Assembly (NCBI GenBank): GCA_903844785.1
Contig: CAIMVB010000329.1
Span: forward strand, 1-9,626
Source of the DNA: an uncultured Rhodospirillales bacterium
GTDB taxonomy: Bacteria > Pseudomonadota > Alphaproteobacteria > Acetobacterales > Acetobacteraceae
Direction of reading: 5' to 3'
Length of the DNA stretch: 9,626 bases
Below the pieces are notes generated by a model. It was not told where the DNA came from and did not search any database. It worked only from the letters and a program-made list of their open reading frames with translations. The translations under genes and the position numbers were made by a program. Numbering within the stretch: the first letter of the stretch is position 1; every line of letters starts with the position of its first letter. Positions 1 to 6,969 of this stretch are shown here, in pieces.

Positions 1-1
1 C

Positions 2-1471
2 CTGACAGGCCAGGTGCCCACGCATCTGATCGGCAATGATGCCTTCCAGGAAGCCGATACCACCGGCATCACCCGCCCCGCGACCAAGCATAATTATCTA
101 GTCAAGAAATCCGAAGACCTCTCGCGCGTGATGCACGAAGCCTTCTACGTCGCGAAATCCGGCCGCCCCGGCCCGGTGGTGATTGATCTGCCGAAGGATA
201 TTCTGATCAATAAGGCGCCGTATCGGGAAGCGACCACGCAAAGCCATCGTTCCTATCGCCCGCGCACGGAACCCGATGCCAAGGCGATCCGCGATGCGGT
301 GAGGCTGTTGAAGCGCGCGCATCGCCCGATTGTCTATGCCGGCGGCGGCGTGATCAATGCCGGGCCGGAAGCGTCTCGCCTGCTCCGCGAATTTGTGCGC
401 ATGACCGGCATGCCCTGCACCAATACGCTGATGGGGCTTGGCGCCTATCCGGCGGAAGACCCGCAATTCCTTGGCATGCTTGGCATGCACGGCACTTATG
501 AAGCCAATCTTGCGATGCATGGCTGCGATGTCATGTTCAATATCGGCGCGCGTTTCGATGACCGTGTGACAGGGCGGCTCAATGCCTTCTCACCGACATC
601 GAAGAAGATCCACGCCGATATTGATCCTTCTTCCATCAACAAGAATGTCGCGGTGGATGTGCCGATTGTGGGCGATGCGGGCGCGGTGCTTGCCGCCATG
701 ATCGAAGCCTGGAAGGCCGATGAAGCGCCGCAGGATAAGCCCGCCATTGCTGCCTGGTGGCGCCAGATTGATGAATGGCGTGGCAAGAAATGCTTGGCCT
801 ATCGCCAGGAAGGCAAAATTATCAAGCCGCAGCATGCGGTGCAGCGGCTTTATGACATTACCCGCGAATTGGGGCGTGAGACCTTCATCACCACCGAAGT
901 CGGCCAGCACCAGATGTGGGCGGCGCAGTATTTCGGCTTTGACAAACCCAATCGCTGGATGACCTCAGGCGGGCTTGGCACCATGGGCTATGGGCTGCCG
1001 GCGGCGATGGGCGTGCAAATCGCGCATCCGGATGCGCTGGTCATTGATATCGCCGGTGAGGCTTCGATCCTGATGAATATTCAGGAAATGGGCACGCTCG
1101 CGCAGTATCGGCTGCCGGTGAAGGTATTCATTCTGAATAATGAATATATGGGCATGGTGCGGCAGTGGCAGGAATTGCTGCATGGCGGGCGCTATTCGGA
1201 AAGCTATTCGGCATCCCTGCCGGATTTCGTGAGGCTCGCGGAAAGCTTCCACGCCGTTGGCATGCGCGCGGAAGGCATTGATGATCTTGATCGCGTGATC
1301 CGTGAAATGATTGCGATAGACAAGCCCGTGATCGCCGATATCTGTGTGGCGAAGGATGAAAACTGCTTCCCCATGATCCCATCGGGTGCAGCGCATAATG
1401 AAATGATCCTTGGCCCCGGCCAGGAAGGTGGCGTCGCCGGCGTCACCGATGAAGGCAAGGTCCTGGTCTGA
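2..1471 (+). CDS. ilvB: Acetolactate synthase large (catalytic) subunit, 5'-truncated by window edge
   Basis: Catalytic subunit of the ThDP- and FAD-dependent enzyme that condenses two pyruvates to acetolactate, or pyruvate with 2-ketobutyrate, in branched-chain amino acid synthesis. The reading frame is open from base 2 and already codes LTGQVPTHLIGNDAF there, so the GTG at 14 is internal. Roughly 110 N-terminal residues, including the catalytic glutamate region, lie outside the window. Visible landmarks are the FAD-domain stretch NIGARFDDRVTG (about 539-574), the ThDP/Mg motif as GEAS at 1055-1066 followed by LNN at 1133-1141, and MVRQWQ with its Trp at 1166-1168. The Pro of QVP (17-19) and this Trp are positions where changes give resistance to sulfonylurea-type inhibitors in other ALS enzymes; both are the sensitive residue here. 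The C-terminal stretch DENCFPMIPSGAAHNEM is typical. ilvN follows after 11 nt. Family assignment is certain. Confidence 0.98.
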   Translation: MTGQVPTHLIGNDAFQEADTTGITRPATKHNYLVKKSEDLSRVMHEAFYVAKSGRPGPVVIDLPKDILINKAPYREATTQSHRSYRPRTEPDAKAIRDAVRLLKRAHRPIVYAGGGVINAGPEASRLLREFVRMTGMPCTNTLMGLGAYPAEDPQFLGMLGMHGTYEANLAMHGCDVMFNIGARFDDRVTGRLNAFSPTSKKIHADIDPSSINKNVAVDVPIVGDAGAVLAAMIEAWKADEAPQDKPAIAAWWRQIDEWRGKKCLAYRQEGKIIKPQHAVQRLYDITRELGRETFITTEVGQHQMWAAQYFGFDKPNRWMTSGGLGTMGYGLPAAMGVQIAHPDALVIDIAGEASILMNIQEMGTLAQYRLPVKVFILNNEYMGMVRQWQELLHGGRYSESYSASLPDFVRLAESFHAVGMRAEGIDDLDRVIREMIAIDKPVIADICVAKDENCFPMIPSGAAHNEMILGPGQEGGVAGVTDEGKVLV

Positions 1472-1482
1472 GGAATAACGCA

Positions 1483-2004
1483 ATGTCTGATCTTAAAAAC
1501 GGCCAACGCGCCGCGACCATTGCTGTACTCGTCGAAAATGAAGCGGGCGTTCTGGCGCGTGTGATTGGCCTCTTTTCCGGCCGCGGCTATAATATTGATA
1601 GCCTGACGGTGGCACCGGTGGATGAAACGGGGCGGATTTCGCGCATCACCGTGGTGACCAGCGGCACGGATATGGTGATTGAACAGATCAAGGCGCAGTT
1701 GGACCGCCTGGTGCCGGTGCATAAGGTATCTGATCTGACGATCGAAGGCCCGCATCTGACGCGCGAATTGGCGCTGATCAAGGTGGTCGGACGCGGTGAC
1801 GACCGTATGGAAGTGCTGCGGCTTGCCGATGCGTTTCGTGCGCGCGTGGTGGATGCCACCACGGAAAGCTTCGTGCTTGAGATGACCGGCAATGCCGACA
1901 AGATTGATGCCTTTGTCGCCCTCATGCGCCCGATTGGCTTGGCCGAGGTTTCGCGCACCGGCGCCGTTGCCATTGCGCGCGGGCCGAAGGGAATCATGGA
2001 ATAG
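1483..2004 (+). CDS. ilvN: Acetolactate synthase small (regulatory) subunit
   Basis: Regulatory partner of IlvB; in this family it activates the catalytic subunit and mediates feedback inhibition by valine. The 173-residue protein has an N-terminal ACT domain (about residues 11-85, with ENEAGVLARVIGLFSGRGYN) and the usual C-terminal ACT-like domain (about 90-165). Aligned by eye with E. coli IlvH, where changes at G14, S17 and N29 weaken valine control, the residues here are G22, A25 and N37, so two of the three sites are kept. Feedback control is therefore probably retained (inference). The start is an ATG preceded by GAGGA at 1470-1474, which overlaps the ilvB stop with 8 nt spacing, so the two subunits are translated from one message. 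Eight extra residues precede the usual IlvH start. It ends 5 nt before the transporter gene. Confidence 0.98.
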   Translation: MSDLKNGQRAATIAVLVENEAGVLARVIGLFSGRGYNIDSLTVAPVDETGRISRITVVTSGTDMVIEQIKAQLDRLVPVHKVSDLTIEGPHLTRELALIKVVGRGDDRMEVLRLADAFRARVVDATTESFVLEMTGNADKIDAFVALMRPIGLAEVSRTGAVAIARGPKGIME

Positions 2005-2009
2005 CCCAA

Positions 2010-3275
2010 ATGGCCGAACGCCCAGGCCGGACCAAGGCTTTCGCCTGGGCGCTGTATGATTGGGCCAATAGCGGCTTTCCGACGGTGGTTTCCACCTTCG
2101 TCATTGCGGCGTATTTCACGCAGGGCATTGCGCCAGACCCCATAAGCGGTCAGGCGCAATGGGGCTGGATGCAAACGCTGGCAGCCATTGCCATTGCGCT
2201 GCTCTCGCCCATTCTGGGCGCCATTGCTGATCAAGGCCGGCGCCGGCGCGCGATGCTGGCACTTTGCACACTGCTGACGGCGATTTTCACCGCGCTCATT
2301 TGGTTCGCGCGGCCCGATCCCACTGATGCGCTTTACGCGCTGATCTGCATTGGGCTTGCCACCATCGCCTTTGAACTCGGCACGGTTTTCTACAATGCCA
2401 TGCTGCCCGGCCTGGTGCCGGAAGAAAGAATGGGGCGGCTTTCCGGCTTGGCTTGGGGGCTTGGCTATGCGGGCGGGCTTGCCTGTCTGGTGCTGGCACT
2501 CGTGCTGTTCATCCAGCCCAATCCCTCCCCCTTCGGGCTTGATCGCAGTACTTCGGAGCATGTGCGCGCGACCGCCCTGCTGGTCGCGGCCTGGATTGTG
2601 GTTTTTGGCTGGCCCGTGTTGCTCGCCTTGCCTGATCCCGCCGGGCCGCGCCCCGGAATTGGTCAAGCCATGCGCGCGGGGCTGGCCGAGGCTTTCAATA
2701 TCCTGCGCGGCCTCCCGCAGCGCCCGGCCATGGCGCGGTTTCTGATCGCGCGGCTGTTCTACACCGATGGGCTCAATACGCTTTTCGCCTTTGGCGCGAT
2801 TTACGCCGCCGGTGTGCATGGCATGGCGTTTGAGGAAATTCTGCTGTTTGGCATTGCCATGAATGTCACGGCGGGGCTGGGGGCGGCGGGTTTCGGGCTG
2901 ATTGAAGATCGGCTGGGGTCCAAAACCACAATAATGGTGGCGCTTGGCGCCATGATCGTGCTGGGGACGCTGCTGCTGCTGGCCCAAGACAAGACGTTGT
3001 TCTGGATTTTGGCGCTGGCGCTTGGATCGTTCATGGGGCCTGCCCAGGCGGCTTCGCGCACGCTGATGGCGCAGATGGCGCCGCCCGAGGAAGTCACCGC
3101 GCATTTCGGACTTTTCGCGCTTTCCGGGCGTGTGACCGGCTTTTTGGGACCCGCCGCGCTGGCCCTAGTGACCGATGCAACAGGCAGCCAAGCTTGGGGG
3201 CTGGCGACGGTCTTGGCGTTTCTGGCTCTGGGGGCGGTCATTTTGGCGCCCGTCAAGCTGGTGCGGCATAGCTAA
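2010..3275 (+). CDS. Major facilitator superfamily transporter, Atg22-like / UMF1 family
   Basis: Integral inner-membrane protein of 421 residues with about 11-12 hydrophobic segments by eye. The N-terminus carries ALYDWANSGFPTVV (residues 14-27), the hallmark of the Atg22-like/UMF1 branch of the MFS. Residues 67-80 (PILGAIADQGRRRR) are the MFS motif A loop between segments 2 and 3. A central hydrophilic stretch (about residues 168-187, then 207-235) separates the two six-helix halves. The bacterial substrate is not known; yeast Atg22 exports leucine and other amino acids from the vacuole. The gene starts 5 nt after the ilvN stop, with GGAA at 1998-2001 as a weak ribosome binding site, so it is very likely cotranscribed with ilvBN. 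Export of branched-chain amino acids is a reasonable inference but not shown by the sequence. The family call is firm; the function is open. Confidence 0.93.
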   Translation: MAERPGRTKAFAWALYDWANSGFPTVVSTFVIAAYFTQGIAPDPISGQAQWGWMQTLAAIAIALLSPILGAIADQGRRRRAMLALCTLLTAIFTALIWFARPDPTDALYALICIGLATIAFELGTVFYNAMLPGLVPEERMGRLSGLAWGLGYAGGLACLVLALVLFIQPNPSPFGLDRSTSEHVRATALLVAAWIVVFGWPVLLALPDPAGPRPGIGQAMRAGLAEAFNILRGLPQRPAMARFLIARLFYTDGLNTLFAFGAIYAAGVHGMAFEEILLFGIAMNVTAGLGAAGFGLIEDRLGSKTTIMVALGAMIVLGTLLLLAQDKTLFWILALALGSFMGPAQAASRTLMAQMAPPEEVTAHFGLFALSGRVTGFLGPAALALVTDATGSQAWGLATVLAFLALGAVILAPVKLVRHS

Positions 3276-3292
3276 AGCGCAGCGCCTTCTGC

Positions 3293-3304
3293 CATAGTCC
3301 CGCC
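3293..3304 (+). promoter_or_regulatory. Possible -10 element in front of pgi
   Basis: The 29-nt gap between the transporter stop and the pgi GTG contains CATAGT at 3293-3298, matching 4 of 6 bases of TATAAT and ending 6 nt before the GTG at 3305. That distance would place the transcript start at or next to the GTG. It gives either a leaderless GTG message or a 24-nt leader for the ATG at 3329. No convincing -35 hexamer is visible, so this is weak evidence. Confidence 0.25.
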
Positions 3305-4981
3305 GTGGAGGCATGGCAGCAAGGCGTCATGGAAAGCGATGCAAGCGAAGCCGCCTGGGCGGCGCTGATGGAATTGGCTTCACGGCCAGGGGCGGCCGCC
3401 ATCCGCCCGCTTTTCGCCGCCGATCCTGATCGCTTTGCGCGCTATTCTCGGCAAGCGGGCGATCTCCTGCTCGATTTTTCCAAAACCGCGATTTCGGATG
3501 ATGTGCTGAAGGCGCTGCTAGCCCTTGCGCGGGCGCGCGATATGGCGGGCTTCCGCGCGCGGCTTTTCGCGGGTGCGGCGGTGAATGAAACCGAAGGTCG
3601 CGCCGCGCTGCATATGGCGCTGCGTGCTGAAGCGGGCGATGCATTCCGCGCCGGCAGTGAAGACATTATGCCGGAAGTGCTGGCCGTGCGCGCGCGCATG
3701 GAAGCCTTCGCCCGCGCCGTGCATGAAAGGCGCATCCTGACCGCCAAGGGTGAGCGCTTCACCGATGTGCTCAATATCGGCATTGGTGGTTCCGATCTTG
3801 GCCCTGCCATGGTGGCGCGCGCGCTTTGGACGGAAGGCGCACCGCTGCGCGGGAATTATCTGGCCAATGTGGATGGCCACGCCTTTGATGAAATCACCGC
3901 AAGGCTTGATCCGGCGCGCACGCTGGTGCTGATTGCTTCCAAAACCTTCACCACGCAGGAAACCATGGCCAATGCTATGCTCGCCCGCGATTGGTTGCGC
4001 GCTGCGGTTGGTGAAGCCGGCGCTTCCGCGCATATGGTAGCCCTTTCCACCAATCTTGCCGCAACCGCCGCTTTCGGCATTGCGCCTGAACGCGTCTTTG
4101 GCTTTCGCGATTGGGTGGGCGGGCGGTTTTCGCTCTGGAGCGCGATTGGGCTTTCACTGGCGCTGACCCTCGGTTGGGATGCTTTCGCGCGCTTGCTTGC
4201 CGGTGCGCGCGCCATGGATCAGCATTTCCAGGTCGCCGCGCTTGAAGAAAACCTACCGGTGCTGCTGGCGCTTGTTGAAGCCTGGCATGTGAATGGGCTT
4301 GGATATCCAAGCCGCGCCGTGCTGCCTTATGATGAACGCCTTGCGCGGTTTCCAGCGCATTTGCAGCAGCTGGAAATGGAAAGCCTTGGCAAGCGCGTGG
4401 CGCTTTCCGGCGCGCCGCTGACCCGCGCTTCGGGGGCAGTGGTGTTTGGTGAACCGGGCACCAATGCGCAGCATTCCTTTCTGCAATTGCTGCATCAGGG
4501 CACCACGCCCGTGCCGGTGGATTTCATCCTGGTGGCGCGGCCCGATCACGCCCATGCCGATAGCCATCGCAAACTACTCGCCAATGGTCTGGCACAGGCC
4601 GAAGCGCTGCTCGCCGGCAAGGATGCCGCCGCCGTCACCGCTGAAATGCGCGCCGCCGGTGTGCATGAGGCCGAGATCGCGCGGCTTCTGCCGCATCGGA
4701 TTTTCCCTGGCGATAGGCCAAGCGTGACGATCCTGCTGCCCCGGCTTGATGCCTTCACCCTTGGCCAATTGGTGGCACTTTACGAACACAAGGTCGCGAC
4801 CCTCGGCGCGCTTTGGGGCCTCAATCCCTTTGACCAATATGGCGTGGAACTCGGCAAGCAATTGGCCGGCGCCATCCTGCCGGAAATCAGTGCCGGCACG
4901 GCACAGCCCGGCGCGCATGATGGCTCCACCAGCGGGCTGATGGGCAAAATCGCGGCGCTTTGGCCCGAAGGGCGGGGGTAA
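3305..4981 (+). CDS. pgi: Glucose-6-phosphate isomerase
   Basis: Cytosolic enzyme interconverting glucose 6-phosphate and fructose 6-phosphate. The 558-residue length fits the family (E. coli about 549). Seen in order, numbered from the GTG: the phosphate-binding stretch NIGIGGSDLGPAM (about 156-168), the loop SKTFTTQET (about 208), the first PGI signature DWVGGRFSLWSAIG (from D269), the base-catalyst stretch GEPGTN with E383, the ring-opening histidine H421 in SHRKLLAN, and the second signature ending in K518 (NPFDQYGVELGK). All catalytic residues are present, so the enzyme should be active. The start is uncertain. The GTG at 3305 has no ribosome binding site but has a -10-like element 6 nt upstream. 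The in-frame ATG at 3329 has AAGG 4 nt before it and begins closer to the conserved part. The two are about equally likely. The gene is 29 nt behind the transporter with no visible terminator between. Confidence 0.98.
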   Translation: MEAWQQGVMESDASEAAWAALMELASRPGAAAIRPLFAADPDRFARYSRQAGDLLLDFSKTAISDDVLKALLALARARDMAGFRARLFAGAAVNETEGRAALHMALRAEAGDAFRAGSEDIMPEVLAVRARMEAFARAVHERRILTAKGERFTDVLNIGIGGSDLGPAMVARALWTEGAPLRGNYLANVDGHAFDEITARLDPARTLVLIASKTFTTQETMANAMLARDWLRAAVGEAGASAHMVALSTNLAATAAFGIAPERVFGFRDWVGGRFSLWSAIGLSLALTLGWDAFARLLAGARAMDQHFQVAALEENLPVLLALVEAWHVNGLGYPSRAVLPYDERLARFPAHLQQLEMESLGKRVALSGAPLTRASGAVVFGEPGTNAQHSFLQLLHQGTTPVPVDFILVARPDHAHADSHRKLLANGLAQAEALLAGKDAAAVTAEMRAAGVHEAEIARLLPHRIFPGDRPSVTILLPRLDAFTLGQLVALYEHKVATLGALWGLNPFDQYGVELGKQLAGAILPEISAGTAQPGAHDGSTSGLMGKIAALWPEGRG

Positions 4982-4987
4982 CACGCC

Positions 4988-5014
4988 GACTCGCCGGCCA
5001 TGCTATAAGGGCGC
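4988..5014 (+). promoter_or_regulatory. Candidate mutL promoter with GANTC site and -10 element next to the start codon
   Basis: The 33-nt gap between the pgi stop and the mutL ATG holds TATAAG at 5004-5009 (5 of 6 bases of TATAAT), ending 5 nt before the ATG at 5015. Transcription would start at or beside the ATG, so the mutL message may be leaderless. GACTC, a GANTC methylation sequence, lies at 4988-4992 in what would be the spacer between -35 and -10. No good -35 hexamer is seen. The competing reading is that AAGGG at 5007-5011 is simply a close-spaced ribosome binding site, although 3 nt spacing is short. Confidence 0.4.
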
Positions 5015-6790
5015 ATGTCTGCTGCCCCGCTCTCGGCCCCGCGCCCGGCCATTCGCCTGCTGTCGGAGACCACCGCCAACCGCATCGCGGCCGGCGAAGT
5101 GGTGGAACGCCCTGCCGCAGCGCTGAAGGAAATTGTCGAAAACGCGCTGGATGCCGGGGCGCGGCGCATCGCTGTCACGCTCGAAGGCGGCGGCATGGAT
5201 CGCATCCTGATCGAAGATGACGGCATCGGCATGGGGCCTGAGGATCTGGCGCTGGCGGTAGAACGCCACGCCACTTCTAAATTACCGGAAGAAGCCACGC
5301 TGTTTCGTATCGCGACCCTGGGCTTTCGGGGTGAGGCTTTGCCTTCCATCGGCGCGGTGGCGCGGCTTTCCATTACATCTTGCCCGCGCGATGGCACCGC
5401 GCATCGCATCAATGTGGAGGGCGGGCTGAAGGGCGATGTCACCCCCGCTTCCGGTGCACCCGGCACGCGGGTTGAAGTGCGCGACCTGTTCTTCGCCACG
5501 CCGGCGCGGCGGAAATTCCTCAAGCATCCGCGCACGGAAGCCGAGCACGCGGTGGAAGCGGTGCGCCGCCTGGCGCTCGCCTGGCCGGAAGTGGCGTTTC
5601 GCGTGGAAAGCGATGGGCGGGAAGTGCTGTCCTTCCCCGCCGCCGATCAGGAAGGGCGCATCCGGCAAGTGCTCGGGCCGGATTTCGCCGCCGCCGCTGT
5701 GCCGGTGGAAGCGGTTTCCGCCAGCCTTGATATCAGCGGCCTGGCCGCGCTGCCGACGCATCACCGCCCGACCACGCTTGGCCAGCATCTGGTGGTGAAC
5801 CGCCGCCCGGTGCGCGACCCTCTGCTACGCGTGGCTTTGCGGGTGGCTTACCGTGATATCATTCCGGCAGGCCGCCACCCGGCAGCCGCGCTATTCCTGC
5901 AAGTGCCGCCGGAAAGTGTGGATGTGAATGTGCATCCAATGAAGACGGAACTGCGCTTCCGCGAAGGCGATGCGGTACGCGGCGCCTTGATTTCTGCGCT
6001 GCGCAAGGCCTTGGCGATTGGCGCGGGGACAGTGGTGGCGGTGCCCTCCCTGGGTGGTGCCACGCCGCTTGCGGGCTTCAGTGAAGCCCTGCCGGTTTTG
6101 CCCCAATCCATGCCGCGCCCGGCAGGGCTGCCGCAGCCGCGCCTGCCGCTTGGCTTCCGCCCGCCCAGCCTGCCGCCACCGCCCGCCCCCGAACCACCAG
6201 ATGCGTCGCATCCCCTGGGCCGCGCCGTAGCGCAGCTTTTGGACACTTATATTGTTGCCGAAGCCGCTGATGGCGCCTTGGTGCTGGTGGACCAGCACGC
6301 CGCACATGAACGCCTGACGCATGAGGCACTCACCGCGCAATTGCACGAAGGCAGCGTGCGCTCCCAGCCGCTATTGGTCCCGGCCGTGGTGGATATGCCG
6401 CCCGCCGATGCCGCGCGGCTTTTGGGCGCTTCTGAAGCGCTGGCGCGTTTGGGCCTGGAAATCGAGGGCTTCGGCGCCGGCGCGGTGCTGGTGCGAAGCC
6501 TGCCCGCCTTGCTTGGCGCCGCCGACCCCGCGCCTTTGCTCCGCGATATGGCGGAGGAATTGGCCGAGGATGCGGAAAGCACCGCTTTGGACCGCAAGCT
6601 GGATGCGGCAATAGCGCGCCTCGCCTGCCATGGCAGCATCCGTGCTGGGCGGCGCCTGAATGCGGCTGAGATGGATGCGCTGCTGCGGCAAATGGAAGCA
6701 ACGCCGCGCGCCGCCACCTGCAGCCATGGCCGGCCTACGGTGTTGAAGCTGGACCGTGCCGCGCTGGAGCGGATGTTTGGGCGGCGCTGA
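5015..6790 (+). CDS. mutL: DNA mismatch repair protein MutL (endonuclease type)
   Basis: Links mismatch recognition by MutS to strand cutting. The 591-residue protein has a GHKL ATPase N-terminus: motif I KEIVENALDAG with E39 and N43, motif II DDGIGM with D68, and motif III LGFRGEAL at 102-109. A proline-rich linker (about 340-405) leads to the C-terminal dimerisation/endonuclease domain. That domain shows the metal-binding motif DQHAxxExxxxE (D426, H428, E432, E437), the ACHG stretch from A537, CSHGRP (569-574, usually CPHGRP) and a terminal FGR (588-590). QPLLVP (451-456) fits the sliding-clamp-binding motif and closely resembles QPLLIP of E. coli MutL. The enzyme should thus nick DNA itself, as in bacteria without MutH. 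The ATG at 5015 is the only sensible start. The gene lies 33 nt after pgi and probably has its own promoter. Confidence 0.98.
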   Translation: MSAAPLSAPRPAIRLLSETTANRIAAGEVVERPAAALKEIVENALDAGARRIAVTLEGGGMDRILIEDDGIGMGPEDLALAVERHATSKLPEEATLFRIATLGFRGEALPSIGAVARLSITSCPRDGTAHRINVEGGLKGDVTPASGAPGTRVEVRDLFFATPARRKFLKHPRTEAEHAVEAVRRLALAWPEVAFRVESDGREVLSFPAADQEGRIRQVLGPDFAAAAVPVEAVSASLDISGLAALPTHHRPTTLGQHLVVNRRPVRDPLLRVALRVAYRDIIPAGRHPAAALFLQVPPESVDVNVHPMKTELRFREGDAVRGALISALRKALAIGAGTVVAVPSLGGATPLAGFSEALPVLPQSMPRPAGLPQPRLPLGFRPPSLPPPPAPEPPDASHPLGRAVAQLLDTYIVAEAADGALVLVDQHAAHERLTHEALTAQLHEGSVRSQPLLVPAVVDMPPADAARLLGASEALARLGLEIEGFGAGAVLVRSLPALLGAADPAPLLRDMAEELAEDAESTALDRKLDAAIARLACHGSIRAGRRLNAAEMDALLRQMEATPRAATCSHGRPTVLKLDRAALERMFGRR

Positions 6791-6801
6791 AATATTTTCC
6801 A

Positions 6802-6820
6802 GCCAAGCGAAATCCTTGGC
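6802..6820 (+). terminator. Small hairpin after mutL, weak terminator candidate
   Basis: GCCAAG (6802-6807) and CTTGGC (6815-6820) form a perfect 6-bp stem with a 7-nt loop, 12 nt after the mutL stop. The following bases are CTTCTGGG with no T run on the + strand, and the - strand side has no T run either. It could help end or protect the mutL transcript, but it does not meet the usual pattern of an intrinsic terminator. Confidence 0.25.
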
Positions 6821-6912
6821 CTTCTGGGAAACTGGCCCCATCAATAACTAAAGCCGTTTTACGACATCCGGCCGAGCTGCAATGGCCGCCGCGCATGGAC
6901 GCCCAAGCCATG

Positions 6913-6950
6913 GGATGCCTATCATCCTACCGAGCCCCCAAGGCGATAAT
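6913..6950 (+). promoter_or_regulatory. Possible promoter/operator region for the monooxygenase gene
   Basis: Inside the 179-nt gene-free gap (6791-6969), GGATG (6913-6917) and CATCC (6923-6927) form an inverted repeat with a 5-nt spacer. GATAAT at 6945-6950 matches 5 of 6 bases of TATAAT. A start about 6-7 nt downstream would fall in the ribosome binding site, which is awkward, and the expected -35 position is poor. The repeat is short enough to be chance. It is listed because this gap is where a promoter must lie if the gene is not read through from mutL. Confidence 0.2.
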
Positions 6951-6955
6951 ACCCA

Positions 6956-6964
6956 GAGGTGAGG
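6956..6964 (+). promoter_or_regulatory. Strong ribosome binding site fixing the monooxygenase start at 6970
   Basis: GAGGTGAGG is an excellent Shine-Dalgarno sequence. Its second half (6961-6964) ends 5 nt before ATG 6970. The alternative upstream in-frame ATG at 6895 has nothing similar before it. The site also lies inside what would be coding sequence if 6895 were used, which argues for the shorter protein. Confidence 0.8.
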
Positions 6965-6969
6965 AAATA

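Noticed and set aside
14..16. GTG at 14 as the ilvB start
   Set aside because: The codons before it (LTGQ) belong to the conserved ALS sequence, so the gene clearly begins upstream of the window.
1587..3104. A 505-codon open frame on the - strand across ilvN and the transporter gene
   Set aside because: Its protein is rich in Arg, Gln, His and Pro with no recognisable motif and no ribosome binding site. It lies fully antisense to two convincing genes, a usual by-product of GC-rich coding sequence.
3313..3429. ATG at 3313 directly after GGAGG, as a leader peptide ahead of pgi
   Set aside because: Spacing of 1 nt is too short for ribosome binding, the frame stops after about 38 codons, and its product is Arg-rich out-of-frame pgi sequence.
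4780..5535. A 251-codon open frame on the - strand spanning the pgi-mutL junction
   Set aside because: Ser/Arg/Pro-rich shadow of two well-supported genes; it would cover the mutL start region and shows no domain.
5282..5788. Antisense open frame inside mutL
   Set aside because: Low-complexity composition and no motifs; opposite strand of the conserved MutL N-terminal domain.
6791..6969. Possible small RNA or short protein gene in the mutL-monooxygenase gap
   Set aside because: Only a 6-bp hairpin, a short inverted repeat and a ribosome binding site are seen. No convincing short frame, tRNA-like fold or T-run terminator is present.
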